This document shows, piece after piece, positions 5,775 to 15,620 of a stretch of DNA of 64,000 nucleotides; within the stretch, counting starts at the first letter, position 1, and each line of letters begins with the position of its first letter. The translations under genes and the position numbers were made by a program. The DNA lies in NCBI RefSeq assembly GCF_007474535.1, contig NZ_VKNW01000003.1, forward strand, positions 331,937 to 395,936. Direction: 5' to 3'. Origin of the DNA: Chryseobacterium echinoideorum (GTDB lineage Bacteria; Bacteroidota; Bacteroidia; Flavobacteriales; Weeksellaceae). Under the pieces are notes generated by a model. That model saw nothing but the letters and a program-made list of their open reading frames with translations. It searched no databases and was not told the origin of the DNA.

Positions 5775-7535
5775 TTACATTCTGTTTACGGTTTGTATCC
5801 CGAGTAAATTTAATGATTTTCTTATGGTTTGTGCAGTGAGATTAGATAAATTCAGACGCATCTGCTTTATGTTTTCATCTTCCTGGTTCAAAATAGGGTT
5901 GCTTTGGTAGAAAGAATTATAGGTTTTCACCAAATCATAAACATAATTGGCGATCAAAGCCGGGCTTAAAACCTCTGCTGCTTTTTCCACCGTTGGCTTA
6001 TAATTGGCGAGCTGCATCACTAGTTGTTTTTCAGACTGGTTGAGTTCGACATCAGAAATTTCTCTGTGAAGATAGTTGGCTTTAATTAACAACGACTGGA
6101 TGCGCGCAAATGTATACTGAATGAAAGGACCTGTGTTCCCGTTAAAATCAATACTTTCTTCAGGATTGAACAACATTTTTTTCTTAGGGTCAACTTTCAG
6201 CATAAAATATTTTAATGCACCGATACCAACATTTTCGTAGTTAGACTCTTTTTCCTCATCCGATAAATTTTCCAGCTTGCCCAACTCTTCAGCTTTCAGC
6301 TTGGCAATATGGTGCATTTCCTGCATTAAATCATCGGCATCAACTACCGTTCCTTCACGAGACTTCATTTTTCCATTAGGGAGCTCTACCATTCCGTAAG
6401 ATAAATGATACAGTTGATCTGCCCATGAATAGCCAAGCTTACCTAAAATTTTAAATAAAACCTGAAAGTGATAATCCTGTTCGTTTCCAACCGTGTAAAT
6501 TAACTTCTGAATATTATTTTCTTTGAAACGCTCAACAGCAGTCCCCAAATCTTGGGTCATGTACACCGAAGTTCCGTCTGAACGAAGCAACAATTTCTGA
6601 TCTAAACCATCATCCGTTAAATCACACCAAACGGAGCCGTCTTCTTTCTGATACAAAACTCCTTTATCCAAGCCTTCCTTGATAAGATCTTTTCCCAAAA
6701 TATAGGTATTGCTTTCGTGCTGTATCTGGTCAAATGCTACTCCCAGTCTTTTGTAGGTTGCGTTGAAACCATCATACACCCACGAATTCATTTCGTTCCA
6801 AAGATTTCTTACTTTTTCGTCTCCGTTTTCCCAATCCAAAAGCATTTTTTGAGCTTCCTTCATCAAAGGAGCCTCTTTCTTCGCCTGATCTTCCAAAATT
6901 CCCTGAGCTACAAGTTCTGCAACTTCCAGTTTGTAATGTTTATCAAATTCAACATAGTAATTCCCGACAAACTTGTCTCCTTTTGTATTGGTAGATTCGG
7001 GAGTTTCACCTTTTCCGAATTTTTCCCAAGCCAGCATAGATTTACAGATGTGAATTCCTCTGTCATTGATGATCTGAGTTTTGACTACATCATATCCTGC
7101 TTCTTCAAGAATCTGCGAAACTGAAAATCCCAACAAGTTGTTTCTTATATGTCCTAAATGCAATGGTTTATTGGTGTTCGGCGAAGAATATTCAACCATT
7201 ACTGTTGCATTTTTCTTTTCTATATTTGAAAAATTTTGAGCTATATCCTTAAGCTGATCAACAAAAAAATTGTTCTTAATTTTTACATTTAAAAATCCTT
7301 TTACAACATTGAAACTTTCCAGCAGATCGGTTTGTTCAGTCAATGCCTGTCCCAGTTCAACCCCGATACTTTCAGGATTTTTCTTGAGCTGTTTTACCAA
7401 AGGAAAGGTAACGATGGTAAAGTCTCCTTCAAATTCAGTTTTATTTTCCTGAATTTCAAGATATATATCTTTCAGCTGATAGACGTTAAGAATAACCTCT
7501 TCCAGTTTTTGTTCTATTATATTTTTAATATTCAT
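5775..7535 (-). CDS. argS: Arginine-tRNA ligase
   Basis: Class I aminoacyl-tRNA synthetase that charges tRNA-Arg with arginine using ATP in the cytoplasm. The protein is 586 residues, normal for ArgRS. It shows the N-terminal additional domain, the HIGH-type motif as HLGHIRN (after SPNTNKPL) near residue 125, and YGMVELPNGKMKSREG near residue 360, the region that replaces KMSKS in many ArgRS. The C-terminus is the anticodon-binding DALR domain and ends in NRM. I start at ATG 7535 (MNIKNIIEQKL); a longer frame to 7583 would add residues that overlap the promoter. The gene has its own promoter at 7556 and terminator at 5744. Confidence 0.97.
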   Translation of the reverse strand: MNIKNIIEQKLEEVILNVYQLKDIYLEIQENKTEFEGDFTIVTFPLVKQLKKNPESIGVELGQALTEQTDLLESFNVVKGFLNVKIKNNFFVDQLKDIAQNFSNIEKKNATVMVEYSSPNTNKPLHLGHIRNNLLGFSVSQILEEAGYDVVKTQIINDRGIHICKSMLAWEKFGKGETPESTNTKGDKFVGNYYVEFDKHYKLEVAELVAQGILEDQAKKEAPLMKEAQKMLLDWENGDEKVRNLWNEMNSWVYDGFNATYKRLGVAFDQIQHESNTYILGKDLIKEGLDKGVLYQKEDGSVWCDLTDDGLDQKLLLRSDGTSVYMTQDLGTAVERFKENNIQKLIYTVGNEQDYHFQVLFKILGKLGYSWADQLYHLSYGMVELPNGKMKSREGTVVDADDLMQEMHHIAKLKAEELGKLENLSDEEKESNYENVGIGALKYFMLKVDPKKKMLFNPEESIDFNGNTGPFIQYTFARIQSLLIKANYLHREISDVELNQSEKQLVMQLANYKPTVEKAAEVLSPALIANYVYDLVKTYNSFYQSNPILNQEDENIKQMRLNLSNLTAQTIRKSLNLLGIQTVNRM

Positions 7536-7555
7536 ATTAGGTCTATATTGATACG

Positions 7556-7563
7556 CAAATATA
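7556..7563 (-). promoter_or_regulatory. argS promoter -7 box
   Basis: On the minus strand the sequence is TATATTTG, an exact TAnnTTTG box, ending 20 nt before the argS ATG at 7535. It supports the shorter start choice. Confidence 0.6.
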
Positions 7564-7571
7564 CGGAAATA

Positions 7572-7595
7572 AAAAAACCGCACTAAGGCGGTATT
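7572..7595 (-). terminator. Terminator of the first Sus operon
   Basis: Read on the minus strand, ACCGC cttagt GCGGT is followed by seven T residues. It lies directly after the last gene of the operon (stop at 7617) and before the argS promoter. Confidence 0.7.
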
Positions 7596-7616
7596 TAATA
7601 TGAATGTGTAATATGC

Positions 7617-8120
7617 TTAATGCTCATCTTCGGCGAAGCCAGTTCTCTTATATCCACTTATCCTATAAATTGTTCCTGGATCATCAGAAAATTCAGCATC
7701 GAATTCAATGGCATCAGATTTATTCCCTCCAGTAGTGGTAGCTCCTCCTTTAATGATTTTTCCGTTGGTAATATTAACAGTTATATCATACCCGTCAACA
7801 GAACTCTGTAATCCACTTCCTGCGAAAGTTTTTGCAGTATAATTTATTGGAGTTTTAACTTTAAAATCCCAAATATTGTGATTATCATCAATCCACATTT
7901 CCTGCCCATTATTGGCTGAAGTATTATATGTGGTAATTTTAGCATAATCCGCTACTTGTGTTCCTCCAACACTCGTTGTAACAAACCAATCTCCAGACAT
8001 TTCTTTTGTAGACGTTTCACCTTGATCATCTGAAAGATCGCCATCACCTGTTCTATCACAAGAAAGCAACAATCCACCAAAGACTAACAAAAGCAAAAAT
8101 AAATTTAATATTTTTTTCAT
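7617..8120 (-). CDS. Lipoprotein, lipid-binding/putative hydrolase-like, end of Sus operon 1
   Basis: A 167-residue lipoprotein: the leader MKKILNLFLLLLVFGGLLLSC ends in a lipobox Cys, and acidic residues (DRTGDGDLSDDQGE) follow, which can act as a lipoprotein export signal to the cell surface in this phylum. The rest is a small beta-barrel-like domain beginning SGDWFVTTSV, with an organisation like the Bacteroidota 'lipid-binding putative hydrolase' family found downstream of SusC/SusD pairs. It follows the preceding lipoprotein gene by 11 nt, so it is co-transcribed. The exact ligand is unknown. Confidence 0.7.
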   Translation of the reverse strand: MKKILNLFLLLLVFGGLLLSCDRTGDGDLSDDQGETSTKEMSGDWFVTTSVGGTQVADYAKITTYNTSANNGQEMWIDDNHNIWDFKVKTPINYTAKTFAGSGLQSSVDGYDITVNITNGKIIKGGATTTGGNKSDAIEFDAEFSDDPGTIYRISGYKRTGFAEDEH

Positions 8121-8131
8121 TTTTTCAATTT

Positions 8132-8755
8132 TTAATCATAATACTCGAAACCATAAGAATAGCCATAAGGCAAAATATCTATTGTAAATTTTTTAGTTGT
8201 AGGATTATAGTCCATGCTTACAGATGTTGTAGGATCATATCCATTAAATGCTTGCGGTATAGCCGAAGGAACATTTCCATTCATTTCAAAATACACCGGA
8301 AAAGCACCTGCAAAGCCAAAATCAGTACAGTAATAGATGTTTGGAGTTCCAGGAACCAGAGAAATAACACCTGTTCTTTTATCGTTATTAACATCTTTAA
8401 TTTTTCCTGATACATCAATTCCCGAACCACTTGGATTATATACTACAACCGTTTGAGTTACAATGGCATTAAAACCATCACTATTTTGAGCACTATAAGT
8501 AATTTCGTATGCACCGATAGCATTAGTATTTACGCTACCATCAACATTTACTGTTAATTCTGTAGAACCTTCAAAAGCAGTAACATCACCAGTGCTAAAG
8601 CTTCCTCCTAAAGGTACAGCAACTACTGGATTATAATTAAAATCGGGATACTGTGTTACTCTTGATACACCGATAGTATCTGAATCTGAAGAACAAGATA
8701 TTATAAAGCTTATTGTAGCCAATAATATCAAAAATTTATTTAAAATATTTTTCAT
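8132..8755 (-). CDS. Surface lipoprotein with DUF5011-like (Ig-fold) domain
   Basis: A 207-residue lipoprotein with the leader MKNILNKFLILLATISFIISC. An N-terminal immunoglobulin-like segment (roughly residues 35-110, with GAYEITYSAQNSDGFNA) matches the DUF5011/HYR-like repeats that often act as stalks in Sus-associated lipoproteins. The C-terminal half, with YYCTDFGFAGAFP and YNPTTKKFTIDI, resembles the BT_2262-type domain. Being third in a SusC-SusD-lipoprotein-lipoprotein operon with 11-nt gaps, it probably binds the same substrate at the surface. No catalytic residues are evident. Confidence 0.7.
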   Translation of the reverse strand: MKNILNKFLILLATISFIISCSSDSDTIGVSRVTQYPDFNYNPVVAVPLGGSFSTGDVTAFEGSTELTVNVDGSVNTNAIGAYEITYSAQNSDGFNAIVTQTVVVYNPSGSGIDVSGKIKDVNNDKRTGVISLVPGTPNIYYCTDFGFAGAFPVYFEMNGNVPSAIPQAFNGYDPTTSVSMDYNPTTKKFTIDILPYGYSYGFEYYD

Positions 8756-8766
8756 AATTATTAAAT

Positions 8767-10236
8767 TTAATTAGCATCATACCATAGTTTTTCAGTAATT
8801 GGTTTTATGCCTGGAAAACTTGGATTGGTCTGGCTTTCTGACACTGGATAAGGAATTCTTTTTGGAAACTTACCTCCAGTTTTTCCTGTTATCGAATATG
8901 CAAACTGTCCCGGGATATAGGCAGCATCAGATTGTGCAACACTGCTAATTGCCGGAATATTTGTTCTTTTCTGTTCGAAAAAAGCTTCATATCCTTTACC
9001 TGGAAAAAAAGATATCCATTTTTGTGTGATAATTGCTTTCAGATTATCATTCATTGTTGAATTAGGATATGCATAAGCTCCTGATAAAAGATTAGATACT
9101 GGAGTACTCGGCGGAGTTGCAGTAGGATTATCAATTATACCCCATTGTGCAAAAGATGCTTTAACACCACTTTCATATAAAGTTTGGGCATTTGTTCCTG
9201 CATTATATCTTAATGCTGCTTCAGCCTGTAAAAAATAGCTTTCCGCAGTCGAAATAAGGTACACAGGATCAGTTGCCGATAATTTAATCACAGCTGCAGT
9301 ACTGTTAGCAGAGTTGTCATAATCTCCCTGATCTTGTGAAGAACCATTTTCGTAGAAATAGGAAAACCGAGGATCATTGCTAGTATCCAGATATGAATAA
9401 AGTGTTGTACTAGCCCTCAAATTTGTTGCAACATTAAGCTGTCTTCTATCAGTTTCATATAATGGATTACTTCTGTTAGCTTCATTAATATACTGTGTGA
9501 TAGCCGCATTTGAAGTTAAAAACTGAGCTCCATTCGATAAAAGTTGTTGAACACCTTGTTGAGCAACATTAGGTCTTGAGTTAGTTTGTCTTAAATATAA
9601 TTTTAAAAGCATGGTGTTAGCAAATCTTTTCCAATTATCCATATTACCACCGAATACAAGATCATCATTTCCTGGTATTATATCAGTAGGTGAAGTGCTA
9701 ATATCTTTTGAAAGCGCATCTTTTAAATTAGCAACCAAACCATCATATATAACTTCTGGTTGATCAAAGGATGGTGCCAATATTTCTGGATTAGTAGCTT
9801 GTGTAAAAGGAACAGCTCCATAAGAATCTGTAAGCACCTGAAAGGCATAAGCTTCCATTACCGTACTCATTAAATAATAATCCCAATGTCCCGTTGCTTC
9901 CGCATTTTTCTTAATATTTCTCAAATCAAGAATTGCATCATACATCGAATTCCAAGCACCATTATAGTCTAGAACGCTGATTGAGTAATTATCAATTGTT
10001 TTATATTGATTAGCCGCAGAGCTTTGCGTAAAATACTGACTCCAAAACCCGCCAATTAATGCATAGTAAGAGCCTGCTGAAGTTGCTACTCCTGTTGTTG
10101 CGCCAGGAAACTCTCTGTTCATTGGAATCTGCTCAGGTAATAGTGAATCAGGATCTCTATTTATATCTAAGTCACTACATGAAACTATTGCAAAGACTGT
10201 CAATAAGTGTAGAATAACTAATTTTATTTTTTTCAT
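8767..10236 (-). CDS. SusD/RagB-family nutrient-binding lipoprotein
   Basis: A 489-residue SusD-like outer-membrane lipoprotein. The leader MKKIKLVILHLLTVFAIVSC ends in the lipidated Cys, followed by SDLDINRDPD, the typical start of the SusD-like-2 group. The alpha-helical TPR-rich body includes AYAFQVLTDSYGAVPFTQA near residue 130, and the C-terminal FPGKGYEAFFEQKRT is the conserved helix pair. SusD proteins form a lid over the SusC channel and pass substrate to it. The gene is 11 nt downstream of its SusC partner. The ligand is unknown; no hydrolase is encoded next to it. Confidence 0.92.
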   Translation of the reverse strand: MKKIKLVILHLLTVFAIVSCSDLDINRDPDSLLPEQIPMNREFPGATTGVATSAGSYYALIGGFWSQYFTQSSAANQYKTIDNYSISVLDYNGAWNSMYDAILDLRNIKKNAEATGHWDYYLMSTVMEAYAFQVLTDSYGAVPFTQATNPEILAPSFDQPEVIYDGLVANLKDALSKDISTSPTDIIPGNDDLVFGGNMDNWKRFANTMLLKLYLRQTNSRPNVAQQGVQQLLSNGAQFLTSNAAITQYINEANRSNPLYETDRRQLNVATNLRASTTLYSYLDTSNDPRFSYFYENGSSQDQGDYDNSANSTAAVIKLSATDPVYLISTAESYFLQAEAALRYNAGTNAQTLYESGVKASFAQWGIIDNPTATPPSTPVSNLLSGAYAYPNSTMNDNLKAIITQKWISFFPGKGYEAFFEQKRTNIPAISSVAQSDAAYIPGQFAYSITGKTGGKFPKRIPYPVSESQTNPSFPGIKPITEKLWYDAN

Positions 10237-10247
10237 TGTAATTACTT

Positions 10248-12932
10248 TTAGAAATTAAATTTAAACATTACTCCATAAGTTCTTTGGGTAGGATTGGCAC
10301 TAAATTCACCAAACTCACTTACTAATCCGTCTGCTCCATAAGTAGTAGATTCGGGATCAACATAAGGATTATCCTTAGGTGTCCACAAGAAAAGGTTTTT
10401 TCCGTACAGGGTGAAAGTAGCATTTTCTATTCCTACACCGGAAAGCCATTGCTTTGGAAATTTGAAAGATAAAGATACATCTCTTAATCTTACAAATGTT
10501 TTATCTATAATATGAGTTCTTTCAATTCCAGGATTACTTTGAGTATTGTAAAAATTTGCAATTTCTTCATAAGCAACCGGAGTTGTATTTTCCGAATAAG
10601 TTCCGTCACCATTATCTATAACCGAGTTAGGAATTATAAATGGATTTCTATCATTATATAGTGTCTCTATACCATTTCCTACGAAATGACTCAATCTCTT
10701 GGTATAAGAATACATTTTACCGCCTTGCTTCCAATCTACTCCTACGGTTAACGAAAAGTTTTTATATTTAAACTCATTTCTAAAGCCCATAATAAAATCT
10801 CTTTGTGAGGAACCAATCTTTTCTTCCTGTGATGTCGTTTCATAAAAACCGGTATCTGGATTAACTATGTATTGTCCATTGGCATTAGTTTTAGGCACAA
10901 GCGAATAGTAAGTTCCAGGTTCTTCCCCTTCTACAAACTTAAATGAAACACCATAATTACTTTGAACAGTAATTTGATTATCATCTCCTACAATATTTTC
11001 TACTTTACCTTTATTTTTTGTAAATGTGTAAGTAAGATTCCACTGAAAATCTTTTGATTTAATAGGTGTAAAATCCATCATTAATTCAATCCCTCTATTT
11101 CTGACATCTCCGAAATTACCTAAAATAGACGCATAGCCTGTTGATCTAGGAAGAACTTTAGGAAGTATAACATTATCTGTTAACCTGTCATATAAAGAAA
11201 CATCAAAACCTATACGATTATTGAAAAATCTACCCTCTGCGCCAAATTCAACTTCTGTAGTAAGTGCATTGACCAACTTATCATTAGTTACTAACTCACC
11301 AATTTCATATGAATTAACCCCGCCAAAAGGAAAGAGTAATTGTCCAAAATAACCATCATTAACAGAAGACACAGCTTTCGTATATACTTGATAAGGATCA
11401 GTATCTGTTCCCGCTTGTGCCCAACTTCCTCTTAGTTTCAAGAATTTATTACTTGAACCTAAAACAATTGCTGAAAGCCCAACTGAAGGATAGAAGTAGG
11501 AATTAGAGCCTTGTGGCAAAGTAGAAGTCCAATCATTTCTTCCTGTAACAGTTAAGAAATAACGATCTTTAAATCCTAATTCTGCAGAACCAAATGCATA
11601 TGTATATCTTCTCTTCATATCATTTTGTGTCAATATAGGAGTAGACGCAGAATTGGAAAGCTCATAATAGTATGGAATATCAAGATTGGTTACCTGCGCT
11701 GCCAAAGCATTTGAACTTTCTTCTGTGAATCCAATACCGGCAGCTGTATTTAATTTCCAATCGTCTGAGAATTCGGCGTTATGATTAAGTGTGAAATATG
11801 AATCATATTTTTTACTAGTGAGCTTTTGCTCTCTAACAGCACCAACCACACCATTTGCATTAGCTAAATCTTGTGGTGAACCCGGTAAATATTTAACAAT
11901 AGCTCCCCATCTTTTAACAGTTTCATTCAAAACATCTGCACCTGTTTGAAATGTTGCAGATAAATTTTTCGTTATCTCATAATTGAAATTGATATTTCCA
12001 AAGAGTCTGTCTGAATTAGCTCTTACCACATTGTTTTCTAAAGAAGTATATGGATTTGCAGCGTATGGAGTAAAAAAGTAAGACGGGGTATTGAAGATAT
12101 TGTTTCTATCTTGCATATCCACTAAACTTACATCATTGGGCATCTGAATTAGTTCCTGAAAAACAGTTTTACCAAATGAAGCATCATCTCCTTGTCCTGT
12201 TGGCACAGCATTAGTTTTTCTATTTGAATAATTAGCAGAAACTTTTATTTTCAATTTATCAAAGTTAAGACCTCCATTAAAACCAATTGTTCGGCGAACA
12301 AATTTATCGTTATCGGTAGGATAAACTCCGTCAGAGTTTATATTACTAAGTGTTAATGCACCATCTGCATTTTCACTCCCACCAGATAAACTCAGTGTAT
12401 TTGTGGTAATTAATACAACTCCATTTGCGCCGTCTTTACCATACAACGCAGTTGCTGCAGCACCTTTAAGGAAATTCATTGATTCAATAATGTTAGGATC
12501 AATATCATTTAAAGTTGATCCAGAATCGAATGTGTTGTCAAATCCTACTTTACTGGAAGTAGCATTATTAAGCATTGGAGTACCATCAATTACAATTAAC
12601 GGTTGCGAAGAGCCCAATGACTTAAATCCTCTACTTACGATTTTTGGTGTAGCTCCTGGCTGAGCTGGCGCAGAAATGTCAACACCTGGAACTTTTCCAG
12701 ATAAACTTTCGAAAGCGTTTGTATTTACTATTTCTGTTAATTGATTACCTGAAACAATTGTCTTTCCATAAGAACTTGCCTTTTCTTGTCGCTTAACTCC
12801 CAAAACAGTAACAACTACACCTTCAATTTCCTGAGTTTTTAAACTATCGCCAGATTTTGTTTCTTGCGCTTGGGCAATGACGAAAGAAGAAGATAATACT
12901 AAAACTAGTATTCCTGTTGTTAGTTTCTTCAT
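10248..12932 (-). CDS. SusC/RagA-family TonB-dependent outer-membrane transporter
   Basis: An 894-residue TonB-dependent channel that imports nutrients with energy from TonB-ExbBD. After a signal peptide ending IAQAQ, a TonB-box region EGVVVTVLGVKRQEK comes directly, then the plug domain with SLSGKVPGVDI and LIVIDGTPM, and a long beta-barrel ending in YGVMFKFNF with the terminal Phe. The usual N-terminal carboxypeptidase-like domain of about 80 residues is absent, making this a short SusC. It heads a four-gene operon with SusD and two lipoproteins. Upstream, around 12956, is a CAACTTTG box that only partly fits the promoter consensus. Confidence 0.93.
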   Translation of the reverse strand: MKKLTTGILVLVLSSSFVIAQAQETKSGDSLKTQEIEGVVVTVLGVKRQEKASSYGKTIVSGNQLTEIVNTNAFESLSGKVPGVDISAPAQPGATPKIVSRGFKSLGSSQPLIVIDGTPMLNNATSSKVGFDNTFDSGSTLNDIDPNIIESMNFLKGAAATALYGKDGANGVVLITTNTLSLSGGSENADGALTLSNINSDGVYPTDNDKFVRRTIGFNGGLNFDKLKIKVSANYSNRKTNAVPTGQGDDASFGKTVFQELIQMPNDVSLVDMQDRNNIFNTPSYFFTPYAANPYTSLENNVVRANSDRLFGNINFNYEITKNLSATFQTGADVLNETVKRWGAIVKYLPGSPQDLANANGVVGAVREQKLTSKKYDSYFTLNHNAEFSDDWKLNTAAGIGFTEESSNALAAQVTNLDIPYYYELSNSASTPILTQNDMKRRYTYAFGSAELGFKDRYFLTVTGRNDWTSTLPQGSNSYFYPSVGLSAIVLGSSNKFLKLRGSWAQAGTDTDPYQVYTKAVSSVNDGYFGQLLFPFGGVNSYEIGELVTNDKLVNALTTEVEFGAEGRFFNNRIGFDVSLYDRLTDNVILPKVLPRSTGYASILGNFGDVRNRGIELMMDFTPIKSKDFQWNLTYTFTKNKGKVENIVGDDNQITVQSNYGVSFKFVEGEEPGTYYSLVPKTNANGQYIVNPDTGFYETTSQEEKIGSSQRDFIMGFRNEFKYKNFSLTVGVDWKQGGKMYSYTKRLSHFVGNGIETLYNDRNPFIIPNSVIDNGDGTYSENTTPVAYEEIANFYNTQSNPGIERTHIIDKTFVRLRDVSLSFKFPKQWLSGVGIENATFTLYGKNLFLWTPKDNPYVDPESTTYGADGLVSEFGEFSANPTQRTYGVMFKFNF

Positions 12933-13057
12933 AATTAATATTAATTTTGTGTTAACAAAGTTGTAAAAACTTTATCTACAAAACTGCTAAATTTTCAAAT
13001 TATTATTATTTATCACATAGCATGGTGAATTATGTTAAATAACAAATGTTAAAATTT

Positions 13058-13642
13058 ATGGAATTATTAAGAAAATGGTCAGAAAATTATATAGAAGCCG
13101 GTTGTGATGAGGTAGGACGCGGGTGTCTGAGCGGACCGGTTGTCGCTGCAGCCGTTATTTTAGACGAAAAATTCGAGCAAAGACTTGTTAATGATTCTAA
13201 AAAATTAACATTTAAAACAAGAATGGAACTGGATAGCTATATAAAGGATAACGTAAAATGCTTTGCAATTTCCGAGCTACCACCTTCTTTCATTGATCAA
13301 CATAACATACTGAATTCTAGTATACATGCGATGCATAAAGCTTTAGACCAGCTTACGATTCGTCCTGAGCTAATCTTAGTGGATGGAAATAAATTTCACC
13401 CTTATCATTATATTCCTCATCAATGCATTATTAAAGGTGACTCCAAATTTTTATCCATTGCTGCTGCTTCCATATTGGCAAAGAATTATCGTGACAAACT
13501 GATGATGCAACTTCATGAAGAACATCCTGAATATGGGTGGAATACCAATTTCGGATATGCTACAAAAAAACATCAGGAAGCTTTAAAAAAATACGGAATA
13601 AGTAAATATCACAGATTATCGTTCAGATTAAAATATGATTAA
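13058..13642 (+). CDS. rnhB: Ribonuclease HII
   Basis: Removes RNA from RNA-DNA hybrids, including single misincorporated ribonucleotides, in the cytoplasm. The catalytic motif DEVGRGCLSGPV is at about residues 18-29 (Asp, Glu), VDGNKF supplies the third acidic residue, and SIAAASILAKNYRD is the conserved helix with the fourth site in the family. The length of 194 residues is normal. I start at ATG 13058 (MELLRKWSENY), which gives the usual N-terminus; an in-frame ATG at 13046 would add four residues. It is divergent from the first Sus operon and is followed by a perfect inverted repeat. Confidence 0.96.
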   Translation: MELLRKWSENYIEAGCDEVGRGCLSGPVVAAAVILDEKFEQRLVNDSKKLTFKTRMELDSYIKDNVKCFAISELPPSFIDQHNILNSSIHAMHKALDQLTIRPELILVDGNKFHPYHYIPHQCIIKGDSKFLSIAAASILAKNYRDKLMMQLHEEHPEYGWNTNFGYATKKHQEALKKYGISKYHRLSFRLKYD

Positions 13643-13649
13643 ATAATCA

Positions 13650-13685
13650 CAATGTGAATTATTGATTTTAAAATAATTCACATTG
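13650..13685 (+). repeat. Perfect 13-bp inverted repeat after rnhB
   Basis: CAATGTGAATTAT (13650-13662) is an exact reverse complement of ATAATTCACATTG (13673-13685), with a 10-nt AT loop. It begins 8 nt after the rnhB stop codon. There is no T-run after it, so it is not a standard terminator; it could be an mRNA 3' stabilising hairpin or a protein-binding operator. Confidence 0.7.
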
Positions 13686-13838
13686 AAATTTAAATCAATT
13701 CTAAATAAAACAGATTTTATAAAAAACGTATAAAATTTACAAACAAACCAGACTGAAAATCAATTAATTATTCAAATTCATCAGCATTATTTCCTGCGCA
13801 AGTCGCTATTTGACAATACTCGAAATTGACCAAAAAAA

Positions 13839-13866
13839 ATCCGCTTCAGCATCTGAAGCGGATTTT
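13839..13866. terminator. Bidirectional terminator between rnhB and pckA
   Basis: ATCCGCTTCAG (13839-13849) and CTGAAGCGGAT (13853-13863) form a perfect 11-bp stem with a 3-nt loop. A tracts on the left and T residues on the right make it work on both strands for the convergent rnhB and pckA. Confidence 0.9.
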
Positions 13867-13873
13867 ACAATTA

Positions 13874-15490
13874 TTAAATCGTTTGTTTCTGTAATTGAGG
13901 TCCTGAAGAAATAAGTTTTTTTGCTTCTTCATTATCACAATACTGTTCAAAGTTTTTGATATATTTTGCTGCTAAATCTTTTGCTTTTTCTTCCCATTCC
14001 GTTACATCAGCATAGGTATCTCTAGGATCCAGAATTCCTTCAGAAACATTGGGTAATGATGTAGGAATCTCAAGATTCATGATAGGCAATGTTGCTTTTT
14101 CTGCGTTCTCAATTGATCCGTCTATGATCGCATCAATGATCGCTCTTGTATCTTTCAAAGAAATTCTTTTTCCGGTTCCGTTCCATCCTGTATTTACAAG
14201 ATATGCTTTGGCTCCGTGTTCTTTCATTTTACCAATAAGAGTTTTGGAATACATTGTAGGGTGCAGTGTAAGGAAAGCTTCTCCAAATGCTGGTGAAAAA
14301 GATGGTTCTGGTGACGTAATCCCTCTTTCAGTTCCTGCAAGCTTTGAAGTGTAACCGCAAAGGAAATGATACTGCGCCTGATTTTCATCTAATATAGAAA
14401 CCGGTGGCAAGACCCCGAAAGCATCAGCAGAAAGATAAACAATTTTCTTAGCATGGCCTGCCTTTGAAGGCAGAACAATCTTATTAATATGATAAATAGG
14501 ATAGGAAACTCTTGTATTTTCAGTAATAGAGCCATCAGAATAGTCGCAAACACCATTATTTACTACCACATTCTCAAGAAGAGCATCTCTTTTAATTGCT
14601 CTGAAAATATCCGGTTCTTTTTCGGCAGATAAATCAATAACTTTTGCATAACATCCGCCTTCATAGTTGAAAACACCATTGTTATCCCAACCATGCTCAT
14701 CATCACCAATTAAATATCTTTTAGGGTCAGCAGATAAAGTAGTTTTCCCTGTTCCTGAAAGTCCGAAGAAAAGAGCAACATCTCCATCTTCTCCTACATT
14801 TGCAGAGCAGTGCATTGATGCCATTCCTTTCAAAGGAAGATAATAATTCATCATCGCAAACATCCCTTTCTTCATTTCGCCACCATACCATGTTCCTCCA
14901 ATTATCTGAAGTTTCTGTGAAAGATTAAACATGATAAAATTCTCAGAATTCAAATCCTGTGCTTCCCAATTAGGGTTGGTCGTTTTTGACCCGTTGATTA
15001 CAGTAAAATCCGGCTCTCCATAATTTTCAAGCTCATAATGTGAAGGACGGATGAACATATTGGTAACAAAATGTGCCTGCCAAGCTACTTCTACAATAAA
15101 TCTCACTTTAAGTCTTGTATCTGCATTAGTTCCGCAAAAAGTATCTACAACATAGATTTTTTTTGCAGATGAAAGCTGATCCAAAACTAAATCTTTGCAA
15201 GATTCAAAAATTTCAGGAGTTGTAGCTAGATTTACCTTTCCATCCCAGAAAATAGTATCTTTTGTAACATCATCCTTCACAATATACCTGTCTTTAGGCG
15301 AACGGCCAGTGAAAACCCCTGTCTTTACAGATACTGCTCCCGATTCTGTAACTTCAGCTTTTTCAAAACCCTGATTTTCAGGTGAAACTTCGGCTTGATA
15401 TAATTCTTCGTAAGAAGGATTATAAATTAATTCGTAATCTCCTTTAATCCCTAATTTTTGTAAATCTTGGATGATTTTAGCGTTTTTCAT
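13874..15490 (-). CDS. pckA: Phosphoenolpyruvate carboxykinase (ATP)
   Basis: Converts oxaloacetate and ATP to phosphoenolpyruvate, CO2 and ADP, the entry step of gluconeogenesis. The 538-residue protein is the usual size of the ATP-dependent family. Visible signatures are the substrate loop [11 protein letters not shown] near residue 60, the P-loop [14 protein letters not shown] around residue 245, and the metal/nucleotide site IGDDEHGWD just after it. [18 protein letters not shown] near residue 435 is another conserved block. It is a single gene with a strong terminator at 13839. No exact promoter box is seen in the 130 bases upstream, though TTAATTTG near 15527 is close. Confidence 0.98.
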   Translation of the reverse strand: MKNAKIIQDLQKLGIKGDYELIYNPSYEELYQAEVSPENQGFEKAEVTESGAVSVKTGVFTGRSPKDRYIVKDDVTKDTIFWDGKVNLATTPEIFESCKDLVLDQLSSAKKIYVVDTFCGTNADTRLKVRFIVEVAWQAHFVTNMFIRPSHYELENYGEPDFTVINGSKTTNPNWEAQDLNSENFIMFNLSQKLQIIGGTWYGGEMKKGMFAMMNYYLPLKGMASMHCSANVGEDGDVALFFGLSGTGKTTLSADPKRYLIGDDEHGWDNNGVFNYEGGCYAKVIDLSAEKEPDIFRAIKRDALLENVVVNNGVCDYSDGSITENTRVSYPIYHINKIVLPSKAGHAKKIVYLSADAFGVLPPVSILDENQAQYHFLCGYTSKLAGTERGITSPEPSFSPAFGEAFLTLHPTMYSKTLIGKMKEHGAKAYLVNTGWNGTGKRISLKDTRAIIDAIIDGSIENAEKATLPIMNLEIPTSLPNVSEGILDPRDTYADVTEWEEKAKDLAAKYIKNFEQYCDNEEAKKLISSGPQLQKQTI

Positions 15491-15620
15491 TTTACTTATA
15501 TTTTCTGTTTCTTTTTTGCTGTTTACACAAATTAATATTAACTAATTGTTAAACGTTGATAAATATAAACATATAAGCGAAAATGACAAATAAAAAATAC
15601 AAGATTTATAATTCTGAAAA

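Noticed and set aside
6717..7124. 135-codon plus-strand frame inside argS
   Set aside because: It is antisense to a well-supported gene and its translation has no domain features.
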